From assembly GCA_946965045.2 (NCBI GenBank), contig OX337233.1, positions 1,426,001 to 1,490,000 on the forward strand: a stretch of 64,000 nucleotides of DNA, written 5' to 3'. The notes under the pieces are model-generated. The model searched no databases. It saw only the letters and a list, made by a program, of their open reading frames with translations, and had not been told where the DNA came from. A program made the position numbers and the translations under genes. The DNA is from Epithemia pelagica (Eukaryota > Bacillariophyta > Bacillariophyceae > Surirellales > Surirellaceae). Below are positions 50,997-63,637 of the stretch, one piece after another (the first letter of the stretch is position 1; every line of letters starts with the position of its first letter).

Positions 50997-53900
50997 ATGG
51001 ATTTTGAATTTGCTCCCGACGACGTACCTCCTCCCATTGCGCAACCGAACGATGGTGACCAGATGATGGAAGACGCCGGCGAACGCGGTGATGACGTGAT
51101 GGAGGAAGGAGGGGAAGAAGAACCGATTGAGGAGGAGGAGGAGGAGATGGAAGAGGATGAAGGCCCTGTTACTCAGGAAGATGCATGGGCCGTAATCAGG
51201 TGAGTGCAATTGATATTGTTTGCCAAAGAATCGTTCGTTTTCCTTGTGGCTCGCATGTTAAAGCCTCGTTTCTTTTGGTTGATCTGAAACCTTCTCATAA
51301 ATACAAATGCGCGTTAACTGTATGCAGTGCATACTTTGAGGAAAAAGGATTGGTGCGTCAACAATTGGATTCCTTTGATGAATTTATTCAAAATACAATG
51401 CAGGAATTGGTGGATGATTCCGGTGATATCCGAGTGTCTCCTGAAATGCAGCATTCTGTGGGTTACGATGAAGAGCAATACGAGAAAGATATGGAAAGTG
51501 AATACAAACTGTGCTTTGAAATTCATTTTGGACAGGTGTATTTGAGTAAACCGACCACAGTCGAAAAAGATGGGTCTGTCACAAATATGTTTCCGCACGA
51601 GGCACGCTTGCGTAATCTGACCTATGCGGCGCCCTTGTACGTCGATGTGGAATTGCGACAATATCAAGTCGCTCTTGACACTAATGTGAATGATCCTGGG
51701 GTGGAATTAGGGGAAGCCATGTCGGTGGAACATGCCAAAAAGGAATTTTTGGGTTATGTACCAATTATGTTAAGGTCTCTGTATTGTGTCTTGTCCGACA
51801 AGGATGATGCTGATTTGTCCGATTTGGGAGAATGTATTTACGATCAAGGAGGATATTTTGTCATTAACGGATCCGAAAAGGTTATCATTGCTCAAGAACG
51901 CCTTTCCAACAATCATGTCTATGCTTTCAAAAAGAAGCAACCCTCCAAATTTTCGTGGGTCATTGAAACTCGATCGCAAGTGGAAAACTCGACTCGACCT
52001 GTTTCGTCCTTGTACATTCAAATGTATCATAAGGGTGGGAAAGGTGCCATTGAAGGGAACCAGATTAGATCTACATTGCCGTATATCCGGACTGATATTC
52101 CTGTTGTCATTATCTTTCGAGCTCTTGGTTTTGTGGCTGATCGCGACATCATTGAACATGTGGTGTACGACTTGACGGATGGAGAAATGATGGATTTGTT
52201 TCGACCAAGTCTCGAAGAGGCTTTCGTCATTCAGAGGCAAGATGTAGCCTTGGATTTTATTGGTCGACGTGGCTCTGCCAAAGATGTGACCAAAGAAGAT
52301 CGAATGAGATATGCCCAGGCTATTCTGCAAAAGGAAGTTCTCCCTCATGTTGGAACCGAGGAGCACTGTGAAACCAAAAAGGGATTCTTTCTTGGTTATG
52401 CCGTACACAAGCTACTTACATGCCGTCTCGGTCGGTCCGATGAAGACGACCGCGACCACTTTGGAAAGAAACGCCTGGATTTGGCAGGTCCCTTACTCGG
52501 CGGACTATTCCGTGTTTTGTTTCGTAAACTGACCAAAGATGTGCGCAAGCACTTGCAGCGGTGCCTTGATGAAAGCAGACATTTTCAGATTGGCACAGCC
52601 ATCAAAAGTAACCACATTACGGACGGTCTCAAGTATAGTTTGGCTACTGGTAACTGGGGCGACAAAGGAGGCGCTGCATCCAAGGCTGGCGTGTCTCAAG
52701 TGTTAAATCGACTGACTTACGCTTCATCCTTGTCGCATTTAAGAAGATGCAATACTCCATTGGCAAGGACAGGAAAACAAGCTAAACCACGACAGCTACA
52801 CAACACTCACTGGGGTATGGTTTGTCCTGCAGAAACACCTGAAGGTCAGGCTGTCGGTTTGGTCAAAAATTTGGCGCTAATGAGTTACATTACGACGGGA
52901 ACAGCTGCCGTACCGGTGCTCGAGTTTTTGGAAGAATTCAGTACGGAAAATCTCACTGATATTCTTCCCTCTGTGATTGCTGAACAAAATACTTGCAAGA
53001 TTTTTGTCAATGGCAACTGGGTTGGTATTCACCGTGATCCGAAAGGTCTGGTTGATACTTTCCGCTCGTTGCGGCGAATGGTAGATATCGATGCAGAAGT
53101 ATCCATCGTCCGGGATATTGCCGAAAAGGAAGTGCGGATCTACACGGATGCTGGTCGAATCTGTCGGCCTCTGTTTGTTGTGAACGAGCAACAATTGATG
53201 ATAAAGAAACATCATGTCAGGCAATTACAAGGAGTTGATCCTACCCAGAAACGACTGACTTGGACCGATCTGCTCATGGGTGGAATTGTTGAATACATTG
53301 ATACAGAAGAAGAAGAAACTGCCATGATTGCAATGGAACCGAAAGATTTAGACTCAGAAGACTCATACTCATCAACCTACACACATTGTGAAATCCATCC
53401 TTCGATGATCCTGGGCGTCTGTGCAAGTATCATTCCGTTTCCAGATCACAACCAATCTCCACGTAATGTGTACCAAAGTGCCATGGGGAAACAGGCAATG
53501 GGTATCTATGCTTCGTAAGTTGTCAATTGGACGGGAAAGATTTTCTTCAGAGTAGGTTGCGTCTAACACAAAGATTTTCATACAGGAATTATCAGGTTCG
53601 TATGGACACAATGGCACACGTTCTGCATTATCCTCAGAAACCTCTGTGCACAACACGAGCGATGGAGTTCCTTCACTTTCGTGAATTGCCAAGTGGCGTG
53701 AATTGTGTAGTCGCCATTATGATTTATACAGGATACAACCAAGAGGACTCGCTCATTATGAATCAATCTGCGATCGACCGTGGGCTCTTCAGATCTTCCT
53801 ATTATCGATGCTACATTGATCAGGAGAAGGCAAGTACTATTGGCACAGTGGGATCTCTTACTTCTGAGCTCTTTGAGAAGCCAAGCATGGACAATACTAG

Positions 53901-55087
53901 AGGGATGAAGCATGGCGAGTACGGAAAACTTGACGAAGATGGTCTTGTAGCTCCGGGAACTCGAGTATCCGGAGACGATGTGCTTATTGGTAAAACGGCC
54001 CCGATAGACTCCACCACCGGCATGCCGTCTCGGTACACCAAACGTGACTGCAGTACCTCAATGAAAGCGAATGAAAGGGGATTTGTTGACAATGTCCTTA
54101 TTAGCACGACGAAAGAAGGTTACCGGTTTACCAAAGTTCGTATTCGAAATGTCCGCATTCCTCAGGTCGGAGACAAATTTGCTTCACGGCACGGGCAGAA
54201 AGGTCAGTATCATTGCGATTTTCATGTTATGAGTTCCATATTCTCATCACACATTGATTTTTCATTGGTGAATAGGAACGGTGGGTATGACCTATCACCA
54301 GCATGACATGCCGTTCACAGCAGAAGGAATTGTTCCTGATATTATCGTGAACCCTCATGCCATCCCATCTCGTATGACAATCGCACAGCTGATCGAATGT
54401 CTCCTTGGAAAAGTTGTTGTGTTCCAAGGTTGCGAGGGGGATGCAACTCCTTTCACTGACGTGACTGTAGAGGACGTTAGTTCGCGCCTGCATCAGATGG
54501 GTTACCAGAAACATGGAGGCGAAGCCTTGTACCAAGGACACACAGGTCGTCCTCTCAATGCTCGTGTGTTCATTGGTCCCACTTTTTACCAACGTCTAAA
54601 GCATTTGGTGGATGATAAGGTACATTCCCGTGCCCGTGGTCCAGTGGCAATGCTCACAAGGCAGCCGCTGGAGGGACGATCACGTGATGGTGGTTTACGC
54701 ATGGGGGAGATGGAACGTGATTGTCTCATCACTCATGGTTGTGCTAATTTCATTCGAGATCGATTCTTTATGAATTCTGACCAATACCGCATCCACATTT
54801 GTGAGCGTTGTGGACTGACCGCACATGCTAACTTGAAAAAGGTACGATTATGTTTTCTGGGTTGCCTTGACTGTTCGTTCTTTGCTCATATTTTGAACCC
54901 TTTATTTGACGTATCTTCGCAGATGACGTATGAATGTCGCAGTCCACTTTGCATTGGGCGACCAGCGCAGATATGCCAGGTTGAGATTCCTTACGCAGCA
55001 AAACTCCTGTTGCAAGAGATGAAATCTATGTGTATTGAAACTCGAATCTTTACCAAGAACATGAAAACAAGGGATAATTCTTACTAG
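50997..55087 (+). CDS. RPB2: DNA-directed RNA polymerase II second-largest subunit RPB2
   Basis: Five exons: 50997-51199, 51328-53514, 53586-54202, 54276-54841 and 54923-55087; four GT-AG introns of 128, 71, 73 and 81 nt. They give 1,245 residues, close to yeast RPB2 (1,224). Junctions rebuild conserved motifs: [18 protein letters not shown] (split Ser), [36 protein letters not shown], and [14 protein letters not shown]. Key features are [113 protein letters not shown], and a C-terminal zinc site (CERC...CRSPLC). It forms the wall and protrusion of Pol II and part of the active site. The N-terminal 55 residues are strongly acidic. The gene ends 85 bp from the convergent importin gene. Confidence 0.97.
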
Positions 55088-55172
55088 AATCCTCCTAAGC
55101 CATGATCAGATGGTTCCATCAGAGCCTATTTTAGTGCGCGATAACAGACGCTGGCTATTTCTGCAATATTTC

Positions 55173-58100
55173 TTATGATTCCTGTGTAGCTTGTTGTGAC
55201 GCTTGGGCACGGATGCTGTCGGCCTTAAGAAAGAGAGTCTGTACAGACTGGACAGAGTCGGGTGGGAGAGCGTTTTGAATTTGTTGATAGGCCATTGGCT
55301 CTTGGTGGAAGGCGTGTTTCAGAGTGTCATTAACAAAAATGATCTCGTCAATGATATCCAAAGGTGACTCGTACTCTTCATCGACATCTTCGGCATCCTC
55401 GTCCCAGTCCCCCATCAGAAACTTCGCCATGTCATCGTCCCAACCAGAGGATCCCATTAGTGCTTTCCGATAGGCTTCATCAGCTTCGTTCTTCACATCC
55501 TCGTCTTCCCCAAAGCCATGATCCAAATCGCCCAAGTCATCTTCTCCGAGTTCACCCACGGCACCATCGTCTTCATCAAGGGCATCGTCCTCTCCGTCTT
55601 TCGATTTCTTTTCGCTTTCATCTTTCATTGCCGATGCAACACGAACTGCAGTGTGCAATAGCTGTGGTAAGATTCCCACAATAGATGGCGGGAGAGTCTG
55701 AGTTGGCAATTTGAAAATGGATGCAATACCCAAAACCGTCATCTTCTTTGGCAACCACTTGTCCATTTGTTCAATATCTTGTAGCCACTTAGCAAAAACT
55801 TGGCCTGTTACAGCCCGCCGTTCCAACTCCAACAGCTCCAACTGAGGATTGTAGTACAGCGCAGAGCCAAGCACTTGGTACACGGATATGCGCGTCAAGG
55901 CTTGTTTGGCAGATATTTGTTGCCCCAACTTTCCCAGAGCCAGCTCGTTGAAAAAAGGGAGATAAGAATCAACTTTTCCCACACAATTGTGTAAAATCGA
56001 CATAAACAAACTCAAGGCATATCGACATTCCATTTCGGACGCCCTGTCGTTTGTCAAAGTTTTGCTGACCATGCTAATAATCAATTCGACGTAGGGTATT
56101 GGTCCCTCTGGCAACTGAGCCGTCCCCGTAAGGAATATTTGAGGCGATTTGGCAATATATGATTGCAAACAGGGAACCATCATATTCAAGTAGTCATACG
56201 CCCATTGATCAAAGGCAACATAGATTAGCGGGAAACACTGCCACAACTCCAAGGATATTTGGGATTGAAAGTACGTCAAGAAGGTTAGGATATCAAGCGC
56301 ACATTCCAAATACTCAATAAAATCTCCATCGTCACCCAATATCTTGAGTACCAATGGCAATAGTAAGGGCTCTAGTCGTTTGAGCATCGATTCTTGTGAA
56401 CAGACACCTTTCAGAACGGTTGCAATGCATTCAAGGCATTGCGCCGCTGCTAAAGCGGCATCGTCATCGTCTTGGTCATCCCCTGCCTGACAGTATTGAT
56501 CAAATGCCTGTGAGAGCTGAGTGACTAGTTGGATCGCGTGGGGTTCAATATGTTCTCCAAACTTTTCCAATAAAACTTGAAGGGCTGAAACCACTTCATC
56601 GTTACCGATTTCATTCATGATACGAAAGTACTCCGTCAAAAGCTGGGGGAGTACAGGCAAAAGCGCTTCATCAGCCCCATCGGCCTCAATCAGAAACCGA
56701 AGTGCTTTGGATGCCTCAATCTGAACTGGCAACGCCGGGTCTGAGAGTCTTTCCAGAACCATTTGCAGCAACTTTTTCAGATTCGTTCCATCATCTGTCC
56801 ATTTGACGGCAGCGAATTGTTGAACCATCCAGCAAGCCCGATATCGAAGGAAACCCACGGGAGACTGAAAATCTGGAAACACAGACGTGATTAACAAGCC
56901 TTCAATTTCTGTCGAATACTTTGGCGTTGCCAACAACGGTTTGGACAGAGATCCAAAGGTCAACAATGCTCCGTCTTTTTCGATGTGATTCTTTTGTTCG
57001 ACTGGACTGCTGTTGTAGCGATGCAGGATTTCCGTCATTCGAGCCAAAAGATTTTGCGTTACATCCTGGCCTCGTTGTTTCACCAAATCCTTCACCAAGG
57101 TTATGGCAGACAACCTTGGATCATAGAAATCCGCCAGGGGAGAATTTTGCTTGTGGACAAATTCCACAGGATCGTGTTCAAAACACTCCACATCAGAGGG
57201 GGACAGACAAAGCACGGGAAAGCAAACCTGGTACAAGAGGAATTCCAAATGTGGCTTCAACAGTTTGTACGTTGCCGATAACTCGACCGCAGATGTCACA
57301 AAAGTCAAACACAAATGGACGACACGGTCGGTACAAAATTGACCCGAGGGCCGAATATTCAAGGTCTCACAGACTGGACCCAAAAATTGCGGTGCCACAA
57401 CCGTCGAGAAGTACCGAGCAAATTCTTTCGAAGGTTCGTCATCCGCATAGGAGACAAAGCCGTACCGTGAAAACATGCGACTCATGACTTGGACGGCCCA
57501 TTTTTTGACCTTCCACCAGGGCCAAGCATTCCGTGCTTCCAAATCCTTTGGTTGTTCCGCTTCGGGAAGTGGTTTTTTCAAGGCCGCTGTCAAGACATCG
57601 AACCATGGTTGAAGTACATCGGGTCGTGCCAATCCAATGCTACTACTACTGGATCCGGCGTTGGAGGGATCGCCATCGGATGTTCCGTTGGCGGTGCCAG
57701 GGTCTCGACCAGGCAAATAGAATTGTGTGCTAGACCAAAATATTTTGAGAATTTGTTTGAGCATCATTGCTGCTTCCAGTGAAGTTTCTTGCACTAACTG
57801 TTGTCCGAGAGGAAGCAACATGGGAAAGGATGCTTGAACAATATCATTCAACGGCCCTCTTTGATCCTTGCTTTTGTATTCATAGCGTTTGCACACCTTC
57901 CGAAGGGATAACAAGGCATTGTGTACCTGCAACCCAGCTCTTTGTTTCTGTTGTGGTTGTTCCATGGCCGCAATGCCGTCTCGAATAGTCGAGAGGAGGG
58001 TGGGTACCAAATCTGGCCATTTGTCGGGGAATTCGTGAACCACCATGGTATGCAGACATTCGGCAAACAAATCTCGCACCGATTTTTCCGGTTCATCCAG

Positions 58101-58710
58101 CAACGCTCGAATCAGGCCCACTTTGATTTCTGCCTTGTCGGCATCGGATAGGGTTGGATATTGCTGTTGCAAGGCAGTTGCTGTTTGTTGTTCCGTGCCA
58201 GAAGCCGCTTCCGTGGATCCAGGAGCAATTTGTTCAATACTTTCTCCTGCGGTTTCACCAGAGCCATCGGCAAACAATGAATAGGGATAGGATTGTCGAG
58301 GCGTCCAACATTCTCGACAAATATTTTTTATTTGAATCGCAGCGGCCTGTCGTACTTCGTATCGTACCTATTCCATACAAGGGTTTTATTGGACGTTGAG
58401 AAGCAGCAAAGATTTTCCAGAAAATAAGGTTGAGGCATGTCAAGCAAAATCAAGAAAAGGCTTCTCACATTCCCCATTGGAGCCACACAAAAGGAACAAA
58501 AAGTTCTCTTCGAAACATGACAACGACACCACATATCTATGCGTTTTACGCACAAGTTCCTACCTGTAGTTCCGATGCCACACGCAAAAGAGCTGGCACA
58601 GCACCTGCTATATGTTTCAAGTTCCGTATGGTCGCTTCCGCAGGGTTTCGTACTGCCGCATCTGGCGAAAAGGATTGTTGAAGAACGACATGCAACTCTT
58701 CGACATTCAT
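55173..58710 (-). CDS. importin-7/8 type karyopherin beta
   Basis: A main exon (58367-55173) plus a short first exon (58710-58564, 49 codons) that I identified because the main ORF lacks its N-terminus. Exon 1 reads MNVEELHVVLQQSFSPDAAV then RNPAEATIRNLKHIAGAVPA and LLRVASELQ; the 196-nt phase-0 GTAGGA...ATAG intron leads to VRYEVRQAAAIQIKNICREC. Together these are the importin-beta N-terminal helix pairs (SFSPDxxxRxxAExxL; VRQAAxIxxKN). Total 1,113 residues, versus 1,038 for human IPO7. Further family blocks are EFPDKWPDLVPTLLSTIRDG, WPWWKVKKWAVQVMSRMFSR, FLRYRACWMVQQFAAVKWTD and an acidic loop near the C-terminus (GEDDALDEDDGAVGELGEDD). IPO7/8 and yeast Nmd5/Sxm1 import ribosomal proteins, histone H1 and signalling proteins into the nucleus. 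Confidence 0.93.
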
Positions 58711-59307
58711 CCTTGATTGAGCAATCGAATGGATATATAGAGAGATGGTAGCCTGGCAATTCTACGCCAACTATTGGCAACCAAGAGAGCGAGGTGATGA
58801 TGCAGACAAATGACATGAGAAATACGATTTGGGGGCATCGAAAAGTTTTTTGTATGGGGTAAGAATGAATGTGGTCGAAGTCGCGGTCGCCCCCTCTTGG
58901 ATTTTGGGGGAATGAAAGACCACTCGCTTGTCCGTCGCTCGTCAAGCATATTTTCACTGACCACATCGTTGATCGAACGTGCACCCGCAGAACTCTTTTG
59001 CTTCTGGCCACACCCGCACTGCTGCGTGCACGGTCAGCCACCAAAGAACCAAAAAAGACAAAAAGACACCTTCTTGTGTTGTTGTGGTTGTATTTCCCTA
59101 CGTTTGCTTTGCTGGTTTCAGTCTGAAGTCTCTGAGATTCATCCTGCGCCTCCGTTCCTTGCTGTTGTCAGATTCCATTCTTGGCTTCAATCCAATGACC
59201 TTCAAATTTCGCTAGCAGGAACTATACCACGAGACTTGCTTTATCCGAAAATATTTTGATTTGGTGGTTGTAGTTGTTTTCCTGTTGGATTGCGTGATTA
59301 GTATTGA
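58711..59307. promoter_or_regulatory. divergent upstream region (importin / permease)
   Basis: 597 bp between two start codons on opposite strands; no ORF with coding character. TTGTTG/CTTTG-rich tracts precede the permease ATG. TAGGAGTA is absent here. Promoter function is inferred from position. Confidence 0.5.
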
Positions 59308-59367
59308 ATGACCGTTTGGCCTCGGCAAATCACTTTTACGGGCCCTCGTGTCGTGGCGGCGGATACC

Positions 59368-59398
<31 letters not shown>

Positions 59399-61298
59399 CT
59401 TCACCGGGTGCCCACGACGAGACGAGTAAGCTGAATCGATCGCCTATGGAGTATTCTTTTTACGGTGGAACAACAACAACAACAAGTGCGTCCACCCTCA
59501 ACAGCAACCCGGCATCTCCCAGACGTGCTCTCGATCAGCAGCAACAACCGCTGCTGGATCACAGCTCGGTGTGTTCGACGGCAGAAAGTAGCGGCATCAC
59601 AAGAGTGCCTTCGCTGCTGTTGGATCTCATGACTCTGGATCGCAGCTCACCCAAACCACCGACCACCGCAACCACGGAAACTTCGGTTGCGACGTCGGAG
59701 GGAGATGTATTGTCGGCTTCGATTGATGTGGTCGAAGAAACTGGCGATGAAGAAACCTCGCTGCAGGACCCATTTGAGATTCACGAAAAGTTGGGCGTGA
59801 TTCCCTTGGCTGTGATTATCTTCTATAGCGTGTCGGGTGGCGCGTTTGGAGTCGAAGAAACTGTTCGCTCCGCCGGGAATTTTTACACACTTTTGGGCTT
59901 TTTGGTCATGCCATTTATCTGGTCGATGCAGGAAGCACTCATGACGGCAGAGTTAGGGTCAGCCTTTCCAGAAGCATCGGGAGGTGTAGCCTGGGTGCAA
60001 GAGGCCTATGGGAATTGTGCAGGTTGGATGTCGGGATATTTGAATTGGATTTCGGGTGCCACGGACAATGCCATTTACCCTGTTTTGTTTGTGGAGTACC
60101 TATTACAACAAGTCAATGGTGATTCCAATGCAATCTCGCCATTTGCCAAATTTTGCATGTTCACCGGCATGTCTTGCCTCCTTGCCTACATGAACTGGCT
60201 GGGACTGCCCCTGGTCGGGAAAATGTCCATGACGATTTGCTTTGTTGCCATTTCACCCTTCATTATCATGTCCGTTGTTGGAGCATTTCAAGTAGATCCG
60301 TCTAGGTGGCTTGAGCCTCCCAGAGCATTGGATGAAGATGATTCTAGTGACGCGTCGGTTGGACTTTTCTCCATGGCCGCCCTCGGAAACATTGCCTGGA
60401 GACCCTTTCTGAACAATCTGTTTTGGAATTTGAACAGCTTTGGTGAGTTCAAGTTTGCGTGTACAGTTGGGGGGCGTATTCCATATCTCATTTTCATTCT
60501 CCAGACAATGCGGCGGCCTTCTCTGCAGATGTCGAAGATCCAGCCACAGTTCTCCCACGAGCGATGGGATGGTCCGTCGTGATGGTGTTTGCGAGCTACT
60601 TTGTTCCCCTTGTGGTTGCCCTAGGGGCGTCTGAAGCGGAACAAAACGAATGGGTTGACGGTTACTTTGCAGTGGTTGCCAAAGGCATTGCTGGTCCATG
60701 GCTTGGTGCTTGGCTTGTGTTTGCTGCAGGTATTTCGAATATTGCCATGTTCCAGGCAGAATTATCGAGCGATGCCTTTCAGCTCATGGGCATGGCCGAG
60801 AGGGGCTTCCTACCCAAGGTGTTTGCCACGCGATCGCGTTATGGAACGCCCACCTATGGGATTCTGGTCGGAACACTGGTGATTGTTTGTATGAGCATCA
60901 CGAATCTGGATGATCTCATTGAAATGCTCAACTTCAATTACACGTTTGCTCTTTTGTTGGAGTACTTTGCGTTTCTCAAACTCCGCATTACCCGACCCGA
61001 TATGGAGCGTCCTTACCGTGTTCCACTTAGCACGACATGCTGCATCGTTTTGTTCACTCCCACTTTCCTGGCCATCCTCACAGTTATTTTCTTGGCTTCC
61101 TGGAAGACTTGGCTGTTTGGCGCGGTGGTCAACGTATTTGGATTGTTGCTCTTTGTGTTGCACGAACGGAAACCCTGTCGAAAATACACCATGGTTGAAA
61201 CGACCCAGGATCACGCACAAGAAGAGGACGTGGATGACACAGAAGGCCTTGACGAAATGCACAAAGAAGACGATGAGCCACAAGGGTATATTGCATGA
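59308..61298 (+). CDS. APC-superfamily amino acid/polyamine permease
   Basis: Exons 59308-60442 and 60505-61298 (62-nt GTGAGT...CCAG intron, the shortest here) give 642 residues; the junction rebuilds FWNLNSF-DNAAAFSADVEDP, a motif of the plant polyamine-uptake/L-amino-acid permease group (NLNxWDxxxxxxGEV). The first 160 residues are a disordered cytosolic extension with a Ser run (TCT codons), Thr and Gln stretches. The transport core starts at LGVIPLAVIIFYSVSGGAFG, the conserved GxxxGxE TM1 break (GGAFGVEETV). Further membrane segments are GFLVMPFIWSMQEALMTAEL, SGGVAWVQEAYG, AGWMSGYLNWISGATDNAIY, VFASYFVPLVVALGA, GILVGTLVIVCMS and FALLLEYFAFLKLR. The tail is acidic. Substrate cannot be set from sequence; polyamine or amino acid uptake is the best guess. 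Confidence 0.88.
59369..59403 (+). repeat. TCT trinucleotide microsatellite (Ser run)
   Basis: About eleven TCT/TCA Ser codons in a row inside the N-terminal disordered part of the permease. Pure repeat, likely length-variable. Confidence 0.9.
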
Positions 61299-61645
61299 CT
61301 GTTTCCTTTTCTTTTAACCATTATCATCATGACTAACGCAATCTATCAGTTTCTTGGTTGCGATCCGTAGTCATAGTGTTAGAGATGATTTTGATTGTTT
61401 TCCTCTTGTGTATACATTTATTGTTGCCCCTCCTCTCTCTCTATGGATCATATTACATGATATATGGTGTATTCTATAGCTTTGATCAGATTCAATCGTC
61501 CTTGCGTTATATAGCCAAAAGATGGACTGGTGAGCAAATCACAATTATGCCGCTGAAGCCTCTCTCTCTTCACGTTCACAAGCATAGGACTGCTGATCTA
61601 GAGGTCACGCTTTTCTTCTCCTTGCACCTCCGAGATTCTCGTGAA
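61299..61645. other. convergent intergenic region
   Basis: 347 bp, AT-rich, between the stop codons of the permease and the kinase-like gene. A short plus-strand ORF shows only hydrophobic low-complexity sequence. Presumed 3' UTRs. Confidence 0.5.
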
Positions 61646-63637
61646 TCAGGTTTTGCTCGTTTGCAACGGCAAAAGTAGGTTGTGGTACACATGGGAGGCA
61701 ATGTACAAGTCCCATAGACTTCTCCACAGCCACTTTCCCAGTTGGGTATTCCGATCTTCAACACGTTCCCGTCCTCCTCCCTTTTGGTCCCAGCGATCCA
61801 AGCAAAAACAGGCATCGGATACCAATTGCAGGGTAGTATAAGTCAAGAGCAATTCGCGAACACGCTCATTGCCATCAAAGACTTTGATCATTTCATCCAT
61901 GGTATAGTTGAACGTCTGGAATATGTAGGGCAGAATGGACTTGGTAGTTCTTGTCAAGGACAACTTGTTATCCTTGTCGTTATGTTCAAAACGGCATACC
62001 CACACACCATCACTCCTTTGACTATCTTCTTCCATACCAAGGGCATGAAAGAAGGACATGAGAAACTTGGTCAAAAAGGCTGGCATGGGCATGAGCTGAG
62101 GAGCACCCAGATCAAAGAGTTCGAGGCCACGATCTTTGCAGACAAAGGTGTTGTGTAATCCAGCATCCGTCAAGCCACATGTCCATATACAATCATTGAC
62201 ATGACTACTATCAAACGAGGTGGCCAATTGCAAAATGCGCAACCAATAACAATTTTTTTCCACATGATCTAGTACACAACTGGGAGAAGGCGGATCGGCA
62301 AAAACGTCTGACATGTCGCAGCCTGTATGAAGCAGTTGTTGCAAAAACATGGCTGGCACTTTTTCATCGTCCATGAGCACTAGATGACCACTTTTGAACC
62401 GTTTCCCATACTCTCGTAACCGAGGAAAGCGGCCCTTTTCAGGAAGGTAGTTCTTCCGAATGGCAGTGCCTGCAAACTCGTTGCAAGCCTTGGACACGGC
62501 CTGAACAAAATCAATAGCAGGACGGTCTGATAATTGTACTTGTGCCTCAAGGTGTTTGACTTCCTCCCGCACCACATGTATGCTCCCTTCTCGTTCTTGC
62601 GGAGAGGAGAGTTGACGAAGGTACTGCATTACTTTGATGAAATCTCCAATGATTCGTTCCAAAAACCGTCCCTTTAGTCGTCCTGACAACAGGACCGTGG
62701 CTCCATTTTCCGAAGTTGGGCCTCCAACACGTGATTGAGCCAGCGTACATTTCCAAAGGCGATGTTCCTGTTCTTCGGCCATTGTGTTTGTAAAGGAGCT
62801 CAAAAAGTCATACCCCTGGTCCAGAATGCAGTCATTTCCGTCGGTTCGTTGAAACAGATGATGAACATGTAGGACAAAGCGTCTCGTTTTGACTTCAATC
62901 TCTTTTTTCCTACCGTATCCGTGGTACGAACTGGAATGGGACGGAGCTAATCGACAGACCCATAGCTCTCGTTTCATCAATTTTGTTTTCATGGCTTGGA
63001 AGACGCGATCCCCAAGGTTACTTGAAGAGTCCTCGTCATGACTGTCGTCTTCGTGAGTGTGGTGTTGGTGGCGATTATGATTGTTGGTAAGAGGCTGTTC
63101 AGGACTCCGACTTATATTCTTCAGCTGTGCAGTAAGGTCTCTCAATGTCCCAGTACGCAGGGTGTTCCAAAGTTCCATGGCCCGATCTCTGACATGACGC
63201 GGACTAATGTAACAAAAGAGAAATTGCGGAATGCGACGAGCAAGGAAGGTCGCTGCTTCCTTCGCATCGCCATCTTTCCCTCGTTTCAAAAGCTGCTCGT
63301 GTACCACCGCCAGTGACATGACTTCTTCCGTGTCTTTTGGTCCAGCATGCTTCATTACCACGGTACTGAGCTCAGGATGATTTCCAGAGAATACTGCAGT
63401 CCCACTTCCACCACCATGTAATAAGACCACATCTGTCAAGGAAGCAGGAGCAAAGCAATTTGGGTGGATCTTGGGAAAGTGGCAATCTTCTTCTGAATCT
63501 ACGTGTAGATGACCTGTCTCATTGTCCAATCGAAGCATGAGACCGTTCCCCTCGGGTACTCTGGCCATGCCGTTCACGTCAAACGAAAGTTGGAGAGTCT
63601 CATGTCGTTTGTTCCTCACAAACTTTCTCAGCGGCAT
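61646..63637 (-). CDS. actin-fragmin-kinase-like protein (atypical PI3K-fold kinase)
   Basis: 663 residues from ATG 63637, intronless; the open frame extends to 63682 without an ATG. Near residue 72 comes VVLLHGGGSGTAVFSG, then LSTVVMKHAGPKDTEEVMSL (Lys near 92), which resembles the Gly-rich loop, catalytic Lys and following helix of the Physarum actin-fragmin kinase family. Toward the end are CGLTDAGLHNTFVCKDRG (near 494) and LELFDLGAPQLMPMP (near 508), matching the catalytic and metal-binding segments in the order expected (D..LHN...FDLGxP). The region between them is longer than in the Physarum enzyme and contains a His/Asp-rich loop (NHNRHQHHTHEDDSHDED). Family members phosphorylate actin in complex with fragmin. 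Assignment is by motif pattern only; function is not proven. Confidence 0.6.
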   Translation of the reverse strand: MPLRKFVRNKRHETLQLSFDVNGMARVPEGNGLMLRLDNETGHLHVDSEEDCHFPKIHPNCFAPASLTDVVLLHGGGSGTAVFSGNHPELSTVVMKHAGPKDTEEVMSLAVVHEQLLKRGKDGDAKEAATFLARRIPQFLFCYISPRHVRDRAMELWNTLRTGTLRDLTAQLKNISRSPEQPLTNNHNRHQHHTHEDDSHDEDSSSNLGDRVFQAMKTKLMKRELWVCRLAPSHSSSYHGYGRKKEIEVKTRRFVLHVHHLFQRTDGNDCILDQGYDFLSSFTNTMAEEQEHRLWKCTLAQSRVGGPTSENGATVLLSGRLKGRFLERIIGDFIKVMQYLRQLSSPQEREGSIHVVREEVKHLEAQVQLSDRPAIDFVQAVSKACNEFAGTAIRKNYLPEKGRFPRLREYGKRFKSGHLVLMDDEKVPAMFLQQLLHTGCDMSDVFADPPSPSCVLDHVEKNCYWLRILQLATSFDSSHVNDCIWTCGLTDAGLHNTFVCKDRGLELFDLGAPQLMPMPAFLTKFLMSFFHALGMEEDSQRSDGVWVCRFEHNDKDNKLSLTRTTKSILPYIFQTFNYTMDEMIKVFDGNERVRELLLTYTTLQLVSDACFCLDRWDQKGGGRERVEDRNTQLGKWLWRSLWDLYIASHVYHNLLLPLQTSKT

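Noticed and set aside
58328-59044. 238-codon minus-strand ORF at the importin 5' end
   Set aside because: Runs through the importin first exon in another frame and has no domain; the spliced model with importin motifs is much better.
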